A stretch of DNA of 5,220 nt from Parcubacteria group bacterium (lineage in GTDB: Bacteria; Patescibacteriota; Minisyncoccia; JACPCQ01): contig JACPCQ010000039.1 of assembly GCA_016179715.1 (NCBI GenBank), forward strand, positions 1 through 5,220, in the 5' to 3' direction. The notes beneath the pieces are model-generated. The model was given only the letters and a program-made list of their open reading frames with translations. It did not search any database and was not told the origin of the DNA. Made by a program: the position numbers and the translations under genes. Numbering within the stretch: position 1 is the first letter of the stretch; every line of letters begins with the position of its first letter. Below, piece by piece: positions 1 to 5,220 of this stretch.

Positions 1-597
1 TGCTATGGCGCGGGAGAGGAAAACCGGCCTTTTTGGGTGTCGGAAAAAGAGTTTGGAAAGGTGTGGAAAGCGGCGGGGGAGTCCACTATTATTGAGCTTG
101 ACACTCCGGAAGGGAAGAAAAATGTCTTAATACAAGATGTGGCAATGGATGCGGTGAAAGGAGAGCCGATTCATGCGGATTTTCTTGCGGTACGGATGGA
201 TAAGCCCATTGTCGCAACCGTGCCGCTCGTCTTTTCAGGCGAGGCGCCCGTGGTAAAGGCGCTTGGCGGGGTGCTTGTAAAGGTGCTGCGTGAAATTGAG
301 GTGGAGGCGCTTCCGAAAGATTTGCCGCATGAAATAACGGTGGATATTTCATCGCTTGCAACGTTTGATGACCAAATCTCTGTAGGAGACCTTGCGCTGC
401 CCGACGGCGTATCTGCCGAACTGGATGCAACCGAAGTCGTTGTGTTGGCTGAACCTCCCCGAGTTGAGGAAGAGGCAAAAACAGAACGCACCATCGCAGA
501 TATTGAAGTGGTGGGGAAGGAGAAGAAAGAAGAGACGGAAGGAGAAACAGAGGGGAGCTCGCCAAAATCAACATCGCCGAAATCGGCAAAAGAATAA
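1..597 (+). CDS. rplY: 50S ribosomal protein L25, general stress protein Ctc type (5' end cut off)
   Basis: L25 binds 5S rRNA in the central protuberance of the large ribosomal subunit. The reading frame is open from base 1 through the TAA at 595-597, so 198 residues are visible and the start lies outside the window. A GTG at 37 is in frame, but the codons before it already read as L25 (YGAGEENRPFWVSEKEF, matching the family pattern 'YGkgeen..l.v..keF.k'), so 37 is not the start. The end of the 5S-binding domain (about visible residues 1-70, including HADFLAV) is followed by the beta-rich TL5/CTC C-terminal domain (VPLVFSGEAPVVKALGGVL, then LPHEITVDIS and ISVGDLALPDGV). The last roughly 45 residues form a Glu/Lys/Ser-rich tail with no family counterpart, probably disordered. 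No convincing terminator follows. Family identity is firm; only the N-terminus is unseen. Confidence 0.95.
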   Translation, partial: CYGAGEENRPFWVSEKEFGKVWKAAGESTIIELDTPEGKKNVLIQDVAMDAVKGEPIHADFLAVRMDKPIVATVPLVFSGEAPVVKALGGVLVKVLREIEVEALPKDLPHEITVDISSLATFDDQISVGDLALPDGVSAELDATEVVVLAEPPRVEEEAKTERTIADIEVVGKEKKEETEGETEGSSPKSTSPKSAKE

Positions 598-649
598 TCT
601 TTCCTTTCCGGAATTCTCTTTTTTTCGGTTCCCTCTCTTTTTTGAAACC

Positions 650-658
650 TGCTATAAT
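650..658 (+). promoter_or_regulatory. Extended -10 promoter for the murein hydrolase gene
   Basis: TGCTATAAT is a perfect TATAAT (653-658) preceded by the TGn extension. No good -35 hexamer lies 16-18 bases upstream, where the sequence is a C/T-rich run; extended -10 promoters can work without one. Transcription would be expected to start about 7 bases after the -10 box, at or next to the A of the ATG at 665, giving an mRNA with essentially no leader. The box match is seen directly; activity and start site are inferred. Confidence 0.6.
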
Positions 659-664
659 AGGATA

Positions 665-2047
665 ATGAAGGAGGGTTGGTGTGTTGAAAAATTTGTTACG
701 ATACTGCGGCGTGATATTTTTGCCGTGCCTTCTTCCGTGTTACCGGGAGTTTTTTTATTGTTCTTTTTTTTGACCATTGCGTCTATTGGTTTTCTTCCCA
801 CTGCGCATGCGGAGACATCAGAAACAGATTTGGTTCTCCAGCGTAAATTGCAGCTGGAACAGGAGCTGCAAGCACTTGAGGGGCAGATTTCCGGTTTTGA
901 ATTGATTATCGCCGATAAACAGCGCGAGGCAACTACCCTAGAGCGCGATATTGCTATTTTTGACGCGCGTATTCAGAAAGCGAAACTCGCAATTCGTCAG
1001 CGCGAGCTTACCATCAAGCAGCTGGAATCCGGAATTCAGACGCGCTCGGAAAAAATTGGCGGGCTGCTTGCAAAAATCAGCCGCGAAAAAGATTCGCTTG
1101 GCGAACTGTTGCGGCGCGTCAACGAGATTGACAGCACATCATTAGTGGAGGCGCTGTTGACCTATGACGAGCTTTCTGATTTTTTTATTGATTTGGATGC
1201 GTTTGACTCTATCCAGAGAGCCGTACAGGACTCGTTTGAGGAAATTCGGACGGTGAAAAAAAACACGGAAGCAGAACAGGAAGAACTGCGCCAGCGGAGA
1301 GGAGAAGAGCTGGAACTGCGCGCTATTCAGGAACTTGAACGGCAGCGCATGGAGGAAGATGAGCGCTCAAAACAGCGATTATTGGAAGCGACAAAAGGGC
1401 AGGAACGTGAATATCAAAAAATCCTTACTGCCCGCAAAAAAGATGCCGCAGCTATCCGCGGTGAACTTTTCTTACTTGTAGGCTCCCCCGATATTCCTTT
1501 TGAGAAGGCGCTGGAACTTGCCAACCTCGCGTCCGAAAAGACCGGAGTGCGCCCCGCGTTTATTCTGGGCGTCATTGCGGAGGAGTCCAATCTGGGAGCG
1601 AACATCGGTACGGGAAACTGGAAGGAAGACCTCTCACATTCACGTTGCGCGAAACAACGCGAAGCGTTTGTAGAAATTACCGATAGACTCGGTTTGAATC
1701 CGGACGTCATGCCGGTCTCGCGCAAGGCATGGTACGGGTACTGCGGGGGAGCAATGGGCCCGGCGCAATTTATTCCTACCACATGGATGCTATATGAGGA
1801 CCTCGTTGCAAAAGCGACAGGGCATAACCCGCCGAGTCCCTGGGATCCTCTTGACGCGTTTACCGCGTCTGCCTTACTGCTTCGCGATAACGGAGCCGCG
1901 GCCGGAACCTACACCGCAGAGCGCAGAGCGGCGCTTCGGTATCTTGCCGGCTCTAATTGGCAAAAGCCTGCCTATGCTTTTTACGGAGATGATGTGATGG
2001 CGCTTGCGGACAAATATCAGAAACAGATAGATATCCTGACTCAATAA
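665..2047 (+). CDS. Exported coiled-coil protein with C-terminal MltB-like lytic transglycosylase domain
   Basis: Predicted 460-residue envelope enzyme that cleaves the MurNAc-GlcNAc bond of peptidoglycan. Residues 1-49 form a long signal peptide: basic N-region (RR at 15-16), hydrophobic core at about 29-45 and an AHA cleavage site at 47-49. Residues about 53-155 and 180-265 are Glu/Gln/Arg-rich heptad-like coiled coil, interrupted at 157-185 by SLVEALLTYDELSDFFIDLD, which resembles the hinge of PcsB/CwlO/EnvC-type hydrolases. Residues about 275-455 are an SLT_2 (GH103, MltB-like) domain. Glu307 in AEESNLG aligns with the catalytic Glu of MltB (GVETRWG); GGAMGPAQFIPTTW (361-374) and WDPLDAFTASALLLRDNGA (393-411) are the other family motifs. 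ATG 665 is chosen because the frame upstream overlaps rplY and the promoter ends just before it. No SD lies upstream; AAGGAGGG (668-675) lies inside the gene. The domain call is strong; possible control by FtsEX is inference. Confidence 0.88.
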   Translation: MKEGWCVEKFVTILRRDIFAVPSSVLPGVFLLFFFLTIASIGFLPTAHAETSETDLVLQRKLQLEQELQALEGQISGFELIIADKQREATTLERDIAIFDARIQKAKLAIRQRELTIKQLESGIQTRSEKIGGLLAKISREKDSLGELLRRVNEIDSTSLVEALLTYDELSDFFIDLDAFDSIQRAVQDSFEEIRTVKKNTEAEQEELRQRRGEELELRAIQELERQRMEEDERSKQRLLEATKGQEREYQKILTARKKDAAAIRGELFLLVGSPDIPFEKALELANLASEKTGVRPAFILGVIAEESNLGANIGTGNWKEDLSHSRCAKQREAFVEITDRLGLNPDVMPVSRKAWYGYCGGAMGPAQFIPTTWMLYEDLVAKATGHNPPSPWDPLDAFTASALLLRDNGAAAGTYTAERRAALRYLAGSNWQKPAYAFYGDDVMALADKYQKQIDILTQ

Positions 2048-2056
2048 CTAAGAGTT

Positions 2057-2201
2057 AATAACCAAGATACAATCCTTCGACCGGACTCAGGATAAGTAAC
2101 CAAACAAATTTCAATAATCAATCACCAAATAACCAAAAGGTGTCTTGAGTATTGGGTACTTGGTTATTGTTTGGTTATTGTATCTTGTATCTTGGTTATT
2201 G
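2057..2201. repeat. Nested inverted repeat built from TTGGTTATTG units, between convergent genes
   Basis: This fills nearly all of the 158-base gap between the hydrolase and prfA. The outer arms 2057-2072 (AATAACCAAGATACAA) and 2185-2200 are perfect 16-base reverse complements. Inside them 2097-2107 (TAACCAAACAA) pairs with 2167-2177 over 11 bases. Alternatively 2128-2136 pairs with 2160-2168 over 9, overlapping the second pairing by two bases. TTGGTTATTG occurs at 2160-2169, 2171-2180 and 2192-2201; complementary versions occur at 2057-2065, 2128-2136 and, shortened, at 2097-2104. TATCTTG is tandemly doubled at 2181-2194. A T5 run at 2203-2207 follows the right arm, so the stem could end plus-strand transcripts; no T run follows it on the minus strand. 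No ORF or known RNA family is recognised here. It could be a dispersed palindromic element or a convergent terminator. Confidence 0.8.
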
Positions 2202-2205
2202 CTTT

Positions 2206-3240
2206 TTAGTGCTTGGTTGTTTGTCGTAATGCTTCGACAATGGGTTCAATGTTTCCCGCAAGGATGCGTTCAATGCCGTGCCATGATTGTTTGATGCGGT
2301 GGTCGGTAACGCGATCCTGCAGTATGTTATAGGTGCGTATCTTTTCTGAACGGTCTTGTGTGCCGATCTGCTCTTTGCGGGAGCTTGCTTGAGAGCGCGT
2401 TTCTTTTTCGCGTTCAGCTTCCGCCAGTTTTGCCTTGAGAATGGCGAGCGCTTGTTCACGATTGCGCATTTGTGAACGCTCGCTCTGCGAACGCACAACA
2501 ATCCCGGTGGGTTTATGCAAAACGCGCACCGCCGTTTCCACCTTATTGACGTTTTGTCCGCCCGCTCCTCCGGAACGGCTAAACGTAATTTCCAAATCTT
2601 CCGGTCTGATTTCTATTTCTATCTCCGAGTATTCCGGAAGAATGGCAACCGATGCGGTTGAGGTGTGAATACGGCCCGATTTTTCTGTTACGGGAACGCG
2701 TTGGATGCGATGTACGCCGGACTCAAATCTTAATTTTGTGTATGCCTCTTTTCCGGATATGCGAAAAACAATTTCTTTGTAGCCCCCAACCTCGCTCGGG
2801 GATTCATTTATCAGCTCTATTTTCCAGTGTTGTTGTTGCGCATAGGAGCGATACATTGCCGCAAGATTTGCGGCAAAGAGCGCCGCTTCTTCCCCTCCGG
2901 CTCCTGCGCGGATTTCTACGATAATATCTTGCGGGTCTGCTGCGCTTTTTTGCGGGGAAGCGAGCAAGGCCTGAATGGCCCGTGCGGTCTGTTCTAATTT
3001 AAGTTTTGTGGTATCCCGTTCCTGTGACGCGATGTCTTTAAGCGATGGGTCTGCCGCAACCGCATCTAAATCCCGGAGTTCCTGCTCCAATTTTTCGTGT
3101 TGTTCAATAAGCCTGCTGATTTTTGCGAGAACACCGAACCGTTCAGCCCGCTCCTTTGTCCAGTTACCATCGGCAAGATCCTGTCCAAGCGTTTGATATT
3201 CTGCCTTGAGCTCGGCATGGTCCGGGGAAAAAATATTCAT
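2206..3240 (-). CDS. prfA: Peptide chain release factor 1 (RF1)
   Basis: RF1 recognises UAA and UAG in the ribosomal A site and triggers release of the finished peptide. The 344-residue product is near full length for the family (about 355-360). Residues 1-100 are the helical N-terminal domain. The stop-codon-reading motif PVT is at 183-185 in HRIQRVPVTEKSGRIHTS; PxT identifies RF1, whereas RF2 would carry SPF. The catalytic GGQ is at 227-229 in RSGGAGGQNVNK, with the usual spacing of about 44 residues from PVT. The C-terminal part (RTYNILQDRVTDHRI, then IEPIVEAL) is also typical. The ATG at 3240 follows rpmE by 21 untranslated bases, so the two probably share one transcript; no clear SD precedes it. 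The last codons (QTTKH) resemble the adjacent repeat unit at DNA level. No prmC methyltransferase gene is in the window. Confidence 0.97.
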   Translation of the reverse strand: MNIFSPDHAELKAEYQTLGQDLADGNWTKERAERFGVLAKISRLIEQHEKLEQELRDLDAVAADPSLKDIASQERDTTKLKLEQTARAIQALLASPQKSAADPQDIIVEIRAGAGGEEAALFAANLAAMYRSYAQQQHWKIELINESPSEVGGYKEIVFRISGKEAYTKLRFESGVHRIQRVPVTEKSGRIHTSTASVAILPEYSEIEIEIRPEDLEITFSRSGGAGGQNVNKVETAVRVLHKPTGIVVRSQSERSQMRNREQALAILKAKLAEAEREKETRSQASSRKEQIGTQDRSEKIRTYNILQDRVTDHRIKQSWHGIERILAGNIEPIVEALRQTTKH

Positions 3241-3261
3241 AGAACCCGTACAGCGACAATT

Positions 3262-3537
3262 TTATTTTTTTGATTTCGCTGTCGTCTTCGCTTTTGTGCC
3301 GCGAGCCTTTTTGGGCGTGGAGGCATACTTCGCCTTTGTCGCAGCCCGTCTGCGTTCAAATCGTTCTACACGGCCAGCCGTGTCAATCAGCTTTTCTTTT
3401 CCGGTGTAGAAGGGGTGGCACGCGCCACAAATCTCCACCGCGGTCTCTTTTCGGGTGGACCCTACGGTAATGCGGTTTCCGCACGCACAAGAAATAACTG
3501 CATCGGTATGATATTCCGGATGGATGTCTTTTTTCAT
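3262..3537 (-). CDS. rpmE: 50S ribosomal protein L31, zinc-binding type, with basic C-terminal extension
   Basis: L31 bridges the large-subunit central protuberance and the small-subunit head. The 91-residue product opens with MKKDIHPEYH, the family hallmark. It keeps four zinc-ligand cysteines, Cys17 and Cys19 (CAC) and Cys37 and Cys40 (CGAC), so it is the zinc-containing (C+) form. HPFYTGKEK (41-49) and GRVERFERR (55-63) complete the core. Typical L31 ends near residue 70; here about 20 further residues rich in Lys, Ala and Thr follow, probably a disordered rRNA-contacting tail. It is the first gene of the rpmE-prfA unit. The ATG at 3537 has no SD: the bases just upstream read ACAATCAATTT. 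The predicted leader is about 45 bases. Identification is firm. Confidence 0.96.
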   Translation of the reverse strand: MKKDIHPEYHTDAVISCACGNRITVGSTRKETAVEICGACHPFYTGKEKLIDTAGRVERFERRRAATKAKYASTPKKARGTKAKTTAKSKK

Positions 3538-3588
3538 AAATTGATTGTGTCGCGCTGTGTTACGGTGGAATATTACGCACGCAACCGC

Positions 3589-3617
3589 ATTATAGCGCGT
3601 TTTTCTTAAGGGCGCAA
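3589..3617 (-). promoter_or_regulatory. Promoter of rpmE-prfA
   Basis: Read on the minus strand, TTGCGC (3617-3612) and a perfect TATAAT (3594-3589) are separated by 17 bases. Transcription would start near 3582, leaving a leader of about 45 bases before the rpmE ATG. The -35 matches consensus at only its first three positions. The placement, with no other gene between, supports the call; activity is inferred. Confidence 0.6.
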
Positions 3618-3627
3618 GAGACTGTAC

Positions 3628-3655
3628 TTGATTTTAAAAATTACTCTGTTATACT
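3628..3655 (+). promoter_or_regulatory. Promoter of rpsB-tsf
   Basis: TTGATT (3628-3633) and TATACT (3650-3655) are separated by 16 bases, and TGT directly before the -10 box supplies the TGn extension. The expected start point, 3662-3663, coincides with the ATG at 3663, predicting a leaderless or nearly leaderless mRNA. The -35 boxes of this promoter and the divergent rpmE promoter are only 10 bases apart, so two polymerases probably cannot bind at once. Confidence 0.65.
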
Positions 3656-3662
3656 GCAGATT

Positions 3663-4571
3663 ATGTTGGAAACCGAGCAAGTAAAAGAAAAAGAAAAAGA
3701 AATACCGGAGGAATCCGTGAATGAGTTTGCATCGGCTGAAGAGCAGGAAACTGATGAGGAGCGGGAAACCGTAGAACAAAAGGAATCAGCCACTGCGACG
3801 GCTGCTGAAATGGCAGATACGGAACTGGAGGCAATGTTTCGGGCAGGCGTGCATTTTGGTTACTCACGCAGCCGCCGGCACCCCAAAATGGCGCCGTATC
3901 TTTTCGGAGTGCGCAACAATATCGAGATATTTGATTTGGTTAAAGTACGCGTGGCGTTACAGCGCGCGCTGCAATTTTTAACTGACTTGGGAAAAAGTCA
4001 GCGTACCGTACTTTTTGTTGCGACAAAACCTTCGCTTAACGCTCTTCTTGAAGCAGCTGCCCGAGAGATCAATATGCCCTATGTTACTGAACGCTGGCTG
4101 GGCGGCACACTGACCAATTTTAAGATAATAAGAAGCCGCGTTGATAGACTAATTACGCTCAAGAAACAGAAAGAATCGGGTGAACTTGCCCGCTATACAA
4201 AAAAAGAGCGGGTGGAGCTTGATCGGGAGGCTGGCAGATTGGAGCGACACTTTGGCGGTATTGAAACGCTTCGCGAGCTTCCCGCCGCCTTGGTAGTGGT
4301 GGATGCCGAAGAGAACCGCACTGCGGTGCGGGAAGCAGTGCGCACGCGCATACCCGTTGTCGCTATTGTTAATGTAGATTGCAATCCTTCCCAGGTTTCT
4401 TATCCCATCCCGGGTAACGATGCTGCGCCAAGCAGCGTAGAATATTTGCTCAAACGCATTGTTGCTGCGTATAAAGAGGGCGGGGCGGCCGCGTCAAACT
4501 TGGGTTCGGCTGCATCAGAGATAGCGTCCGCGGTTCCGGACGCGACGACTGGTGCGGAGCGAATGCTCTAA
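3663..4571 (+). CDS. rpsB: 30S ribosomal protein S2 with acidic N-terminal extension
   Basis: S2 binds late in 30S assembly, at the junction of head and body. The product is 302 residues, against about 240-255 usually. The conserved protein begins near residue 52 with ELEAMFRAGVHFGYSRSRRHPKMAPYLFG. Other signatures are VTERWLGGTLTNFKII (141-156), VVVDAEEN (211-218) and IPVVAIVNVDCNP followed by YPIPGNDAAPSSV (230-259). The first 50 residues are very acidic, with about 18 Glu/Asp; the last 30 are Ala/Ser/Gly-rich. ATG 3663 is chosen because a good promoter ends 8 bases before it. Two in-frame alternatives exist: GTG 3717 (residue 19), with GGAGG at 3707-3711 spaced 5 bases from it, and ATG 3810 (residue 50), with no SD but nearest the conserved core. 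Any of these leaves the domain intact. tsf follows after 44 bases in the classic rpsB-tsf order. Confidence 0.96.
   Translation: MLETEQVKEKEKEIPEESVNEFASAEEQETDEERETVEQKESATATAAEMADTELEAMFRAGVHFGYSRSRRHPKMAPYLFGVRNNIEIFDLVKVRVALQRALQFLTDLGKSQRTVLFVATKPSLNALLEAAAREINMPYVTERWLGGTLTNFKIIRSRVDRLITLKKQKESGELARYTKKERVELDREAGRLERHFGGIETLRELPAALVVVDAEENRTAVREAVRTRIPVVAIVNVDCNPSQVSYPIPGNDAAPSSVEYLLKRIVAAYKEGGAAASNLGSAASEIASAVPDATTGAERML
4524..4543 (+). other. GC-rich hairpin in the 3' coding end of rpsB
   Basis: GCGTCCG (4524-4530) and CGGACGC (4537-4543) are perfect complements around a six-base loop, CGGTTC. No T run follows, so this is not an intrinsic terminator. It sits about 73 bases before the tsf ATG and could pause polymerase or protect and process the rpsB-tsf transcript. 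It may equally be a by-product of Ala-, Ser- and Pro-coding GC-rich codons. The pairing is seen; any function is speculative. Confidence 0.35.
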
Positions 4572-4615
4572 ATAGGGCAATTTTACAGCACCTTTTGACG
4601 ACGGGAAAAAATATA

Positions 4616-5194
4616 ATGACCGAAGAGATTAAAAAACTCCGCGACCAGACCGGCATGTCAGTTATGGCATGTAAAAAAGCGCTGGAGGCGGCCGGTGGAG
4701 ATTGGGAAAAAGCGCTGCTTTTTTTGCGTAAGGAAGGGAAACGCGTTGCCGAAAAAAAATCGGGGCGTTCCGTCGCCGAGGGTGTTATCGGTGTCTATAA
4801 ACATTCCAATCAACGTATCGGCGCACTGGTTGAGGTGCGTTGCGAGACGGACTTCGTGGCAAAAAATGAAGAATTTCAAGAGTTTGTGCATAATATTGCA
4901 ATGCACATTGCCGCGACGGCGCCGCGCTTTGTTGCACCCGAAGATATTCCGGAAGAGACGCTTGCCGAGTTGCGCATAGTGGTAAACGAAGAAGTGCGGA
5001 CGGTGCAAAAACCGGCAGGCGTTATGACCAAAATTATTGAGGGAAAGATGGAGCGCTACAAAAAGGCGATGACACTTCTGGAGCAGGAATATATCAAGGA
5101 CCAAAACCTTACCGTCGGCGAGTATGTGAACGAGGCCATTCAGAAGTTTGGAGAAAACATTCGCATTATGCGTTTTGCTCGTTTTGAGATTTAG
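4616..5194 (+). CDS. tsf: Elongation factor Ts, short form
   Basis: EF-Ts releases GDP from EF-Tu so that it can reload with GTP. The product is 192 residues, close to the short Thermus-type protein (about 196) and well below the 283 of E. coli, so it has one core module rather than two. Residues 1-42 are the UBA-like N-terminal domain (IKKLRDQTGMSVMACKKALE). Residues 78-87, TDFVAKNEEF, are the signature, with Asp79 and Phe80 corresponding to the pair that contacts the EF-Tu G domain. The C-terminal segment LEQEYIKDQNLTVGEYV (155-171) and ENIRIMRFARFEI (180-192) are typical. ATG 4616 is preferred over an in-frame TTG at 4595 because family members start MTEEIKKLR-like. Only a weak purine stretch (GACGGG) precedes it. 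It is cotranscribed with rpsB and ends in TAG. Confidence 0.97.
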   Translation: MTEEIKKLRDQTGMSVMACKKALEAAGGDWEKALLFLRKEGKRVAEKKSGRSVAEGVIGVYKHSNQRIGALVEVRCETDFVAKNEEFQEFVHNIAMHIAATAPRFVAPEDIPEETLAELRIVVNEEVRTVQKPAGVMTKIIEGKMERYKKAMTLLEQEYIKDQNLTVGEYVNEAIQKFGENIRIMRFARFEI

Positions 5195-5220
5195 GTGTTT
5201 GCATGCCTATGATTATATTT

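Noticed and set aside
37..597. Complete small gene starting at GTG 37
   Set aside because: The frame is open to base 1 and the upstream codons match L25, so this is a truncated rplY rather than a gene start.
598..649. Pyrimidine-rich stretch with T7 and T6 runs after rplY, as a possible intrinsic terminator
   Set aside because: Only weak stems precede the T runs: GCCG/CGGC at 576-587 is 4 bp and is not followed by T, and TTCCGGAA cannot form a usable loop.
392..664. Upstream extension of the hydrolase reading frame over the rplY 3' end
   Set aside because: The extension is a basic, glutamine- and arginine-rich shadow of rplY and would put the signal peptide deep inside the protein.
2057..2201. 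CRISPR array
   Set aside because: The units are about 10 bases, in both orientations and unevenly spaced, with no spacers of constant length and no cas genes nearby.
2206..3240. Release factor 2 or a reassigned UGA codon
   Set aside because: The motif is PVT (RF1), not SPF (RF2), and no gene here has an in-frame TGA, so there is no sign of a changed code.
4595..4617. TTGACG and TATAAT just before tsf, as an internal promoter
   Set aside because: The spacer is only 11 bases and the TATAAT overlaps the tsf ATG, so it cannot drive that start; it looks like chance in AT-rich sequence.
5195..5220. Possible start of the next gene: AGGTG at 5193-5197, then ATG at 5203 reading MPMIIF
   Set aside because: Only six codons are visible before the window ends; too little to call or identify a gene.

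Overview
The window looks like a bacterial chromosome segment, most likely from a Candidate Phyla Radiation (Patescibacteria, Parcubacteria-like) lineage. This placement is inference. It rests on the short one-module EF-Ts, the acidic or lysine-rich low-complexity tails on ribosomal proteins S2, L25 and L31, the coiled-coil murein-hydrolase architecture, the near absence of Shine-Dalgarno (SD) sequences at start codons, and tight packing of translation genes. All six genes stop with TAA or TAG and none has an in-frame TGA, so the standard code fits and the UGA=Gly code of some CPR groups is not indicated.

Layout, left to right. Positions 1-597 (+) are the 3' part of the L25/CTC ribosomal protein gene (rplY), cut by the window edge. 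After a 67-base pyrimidine-rich gap carrying an extended -10 promoter comes a 460-residue exported murein hydrolase (665-2047, +). It has a signal peptide, a long coiled coil resembling PcsB/EnvC-type proteins, and a C-terminal MltB-like (SLT_2) lytic transglycosylase domain. Its 3' end faces the 3' end of prfA. The 158-base convergent gap (2048-2205) is almost filled by a nested inverted repeat built from copies of TTGGTTATTG and its complement.

On the minus strand lies a two-gene unit: rpmE (L31, 3262-3537) followed after 24 bases by prfA (RF1, 2206-3240). Its promoter sits back to back with the promoter of the plus-strand rpsB-tsf unit (S2, 3663-4571; EF-Ts, 4616-5194). The 125 bases between rpmE and rpsB are therefore a compact divergent control region.

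Five of the six genes serve translation: two large-subunit proteins, one small-subunit protein, elongation-factor recycling and termination. The exception is the cell-wall enzyme, which has its own promoter. No known mobile element, CRISPR array or RNA gene is visible. The points most worth checking are the composite inverted repeat, the coiled-coil/transglycosylase fusion, and two promoters whose -10 boxes lie only 6-7 bases upstream of the ATG, which predicts leaderless mRNAs. I found no evidence for a wholly new system.
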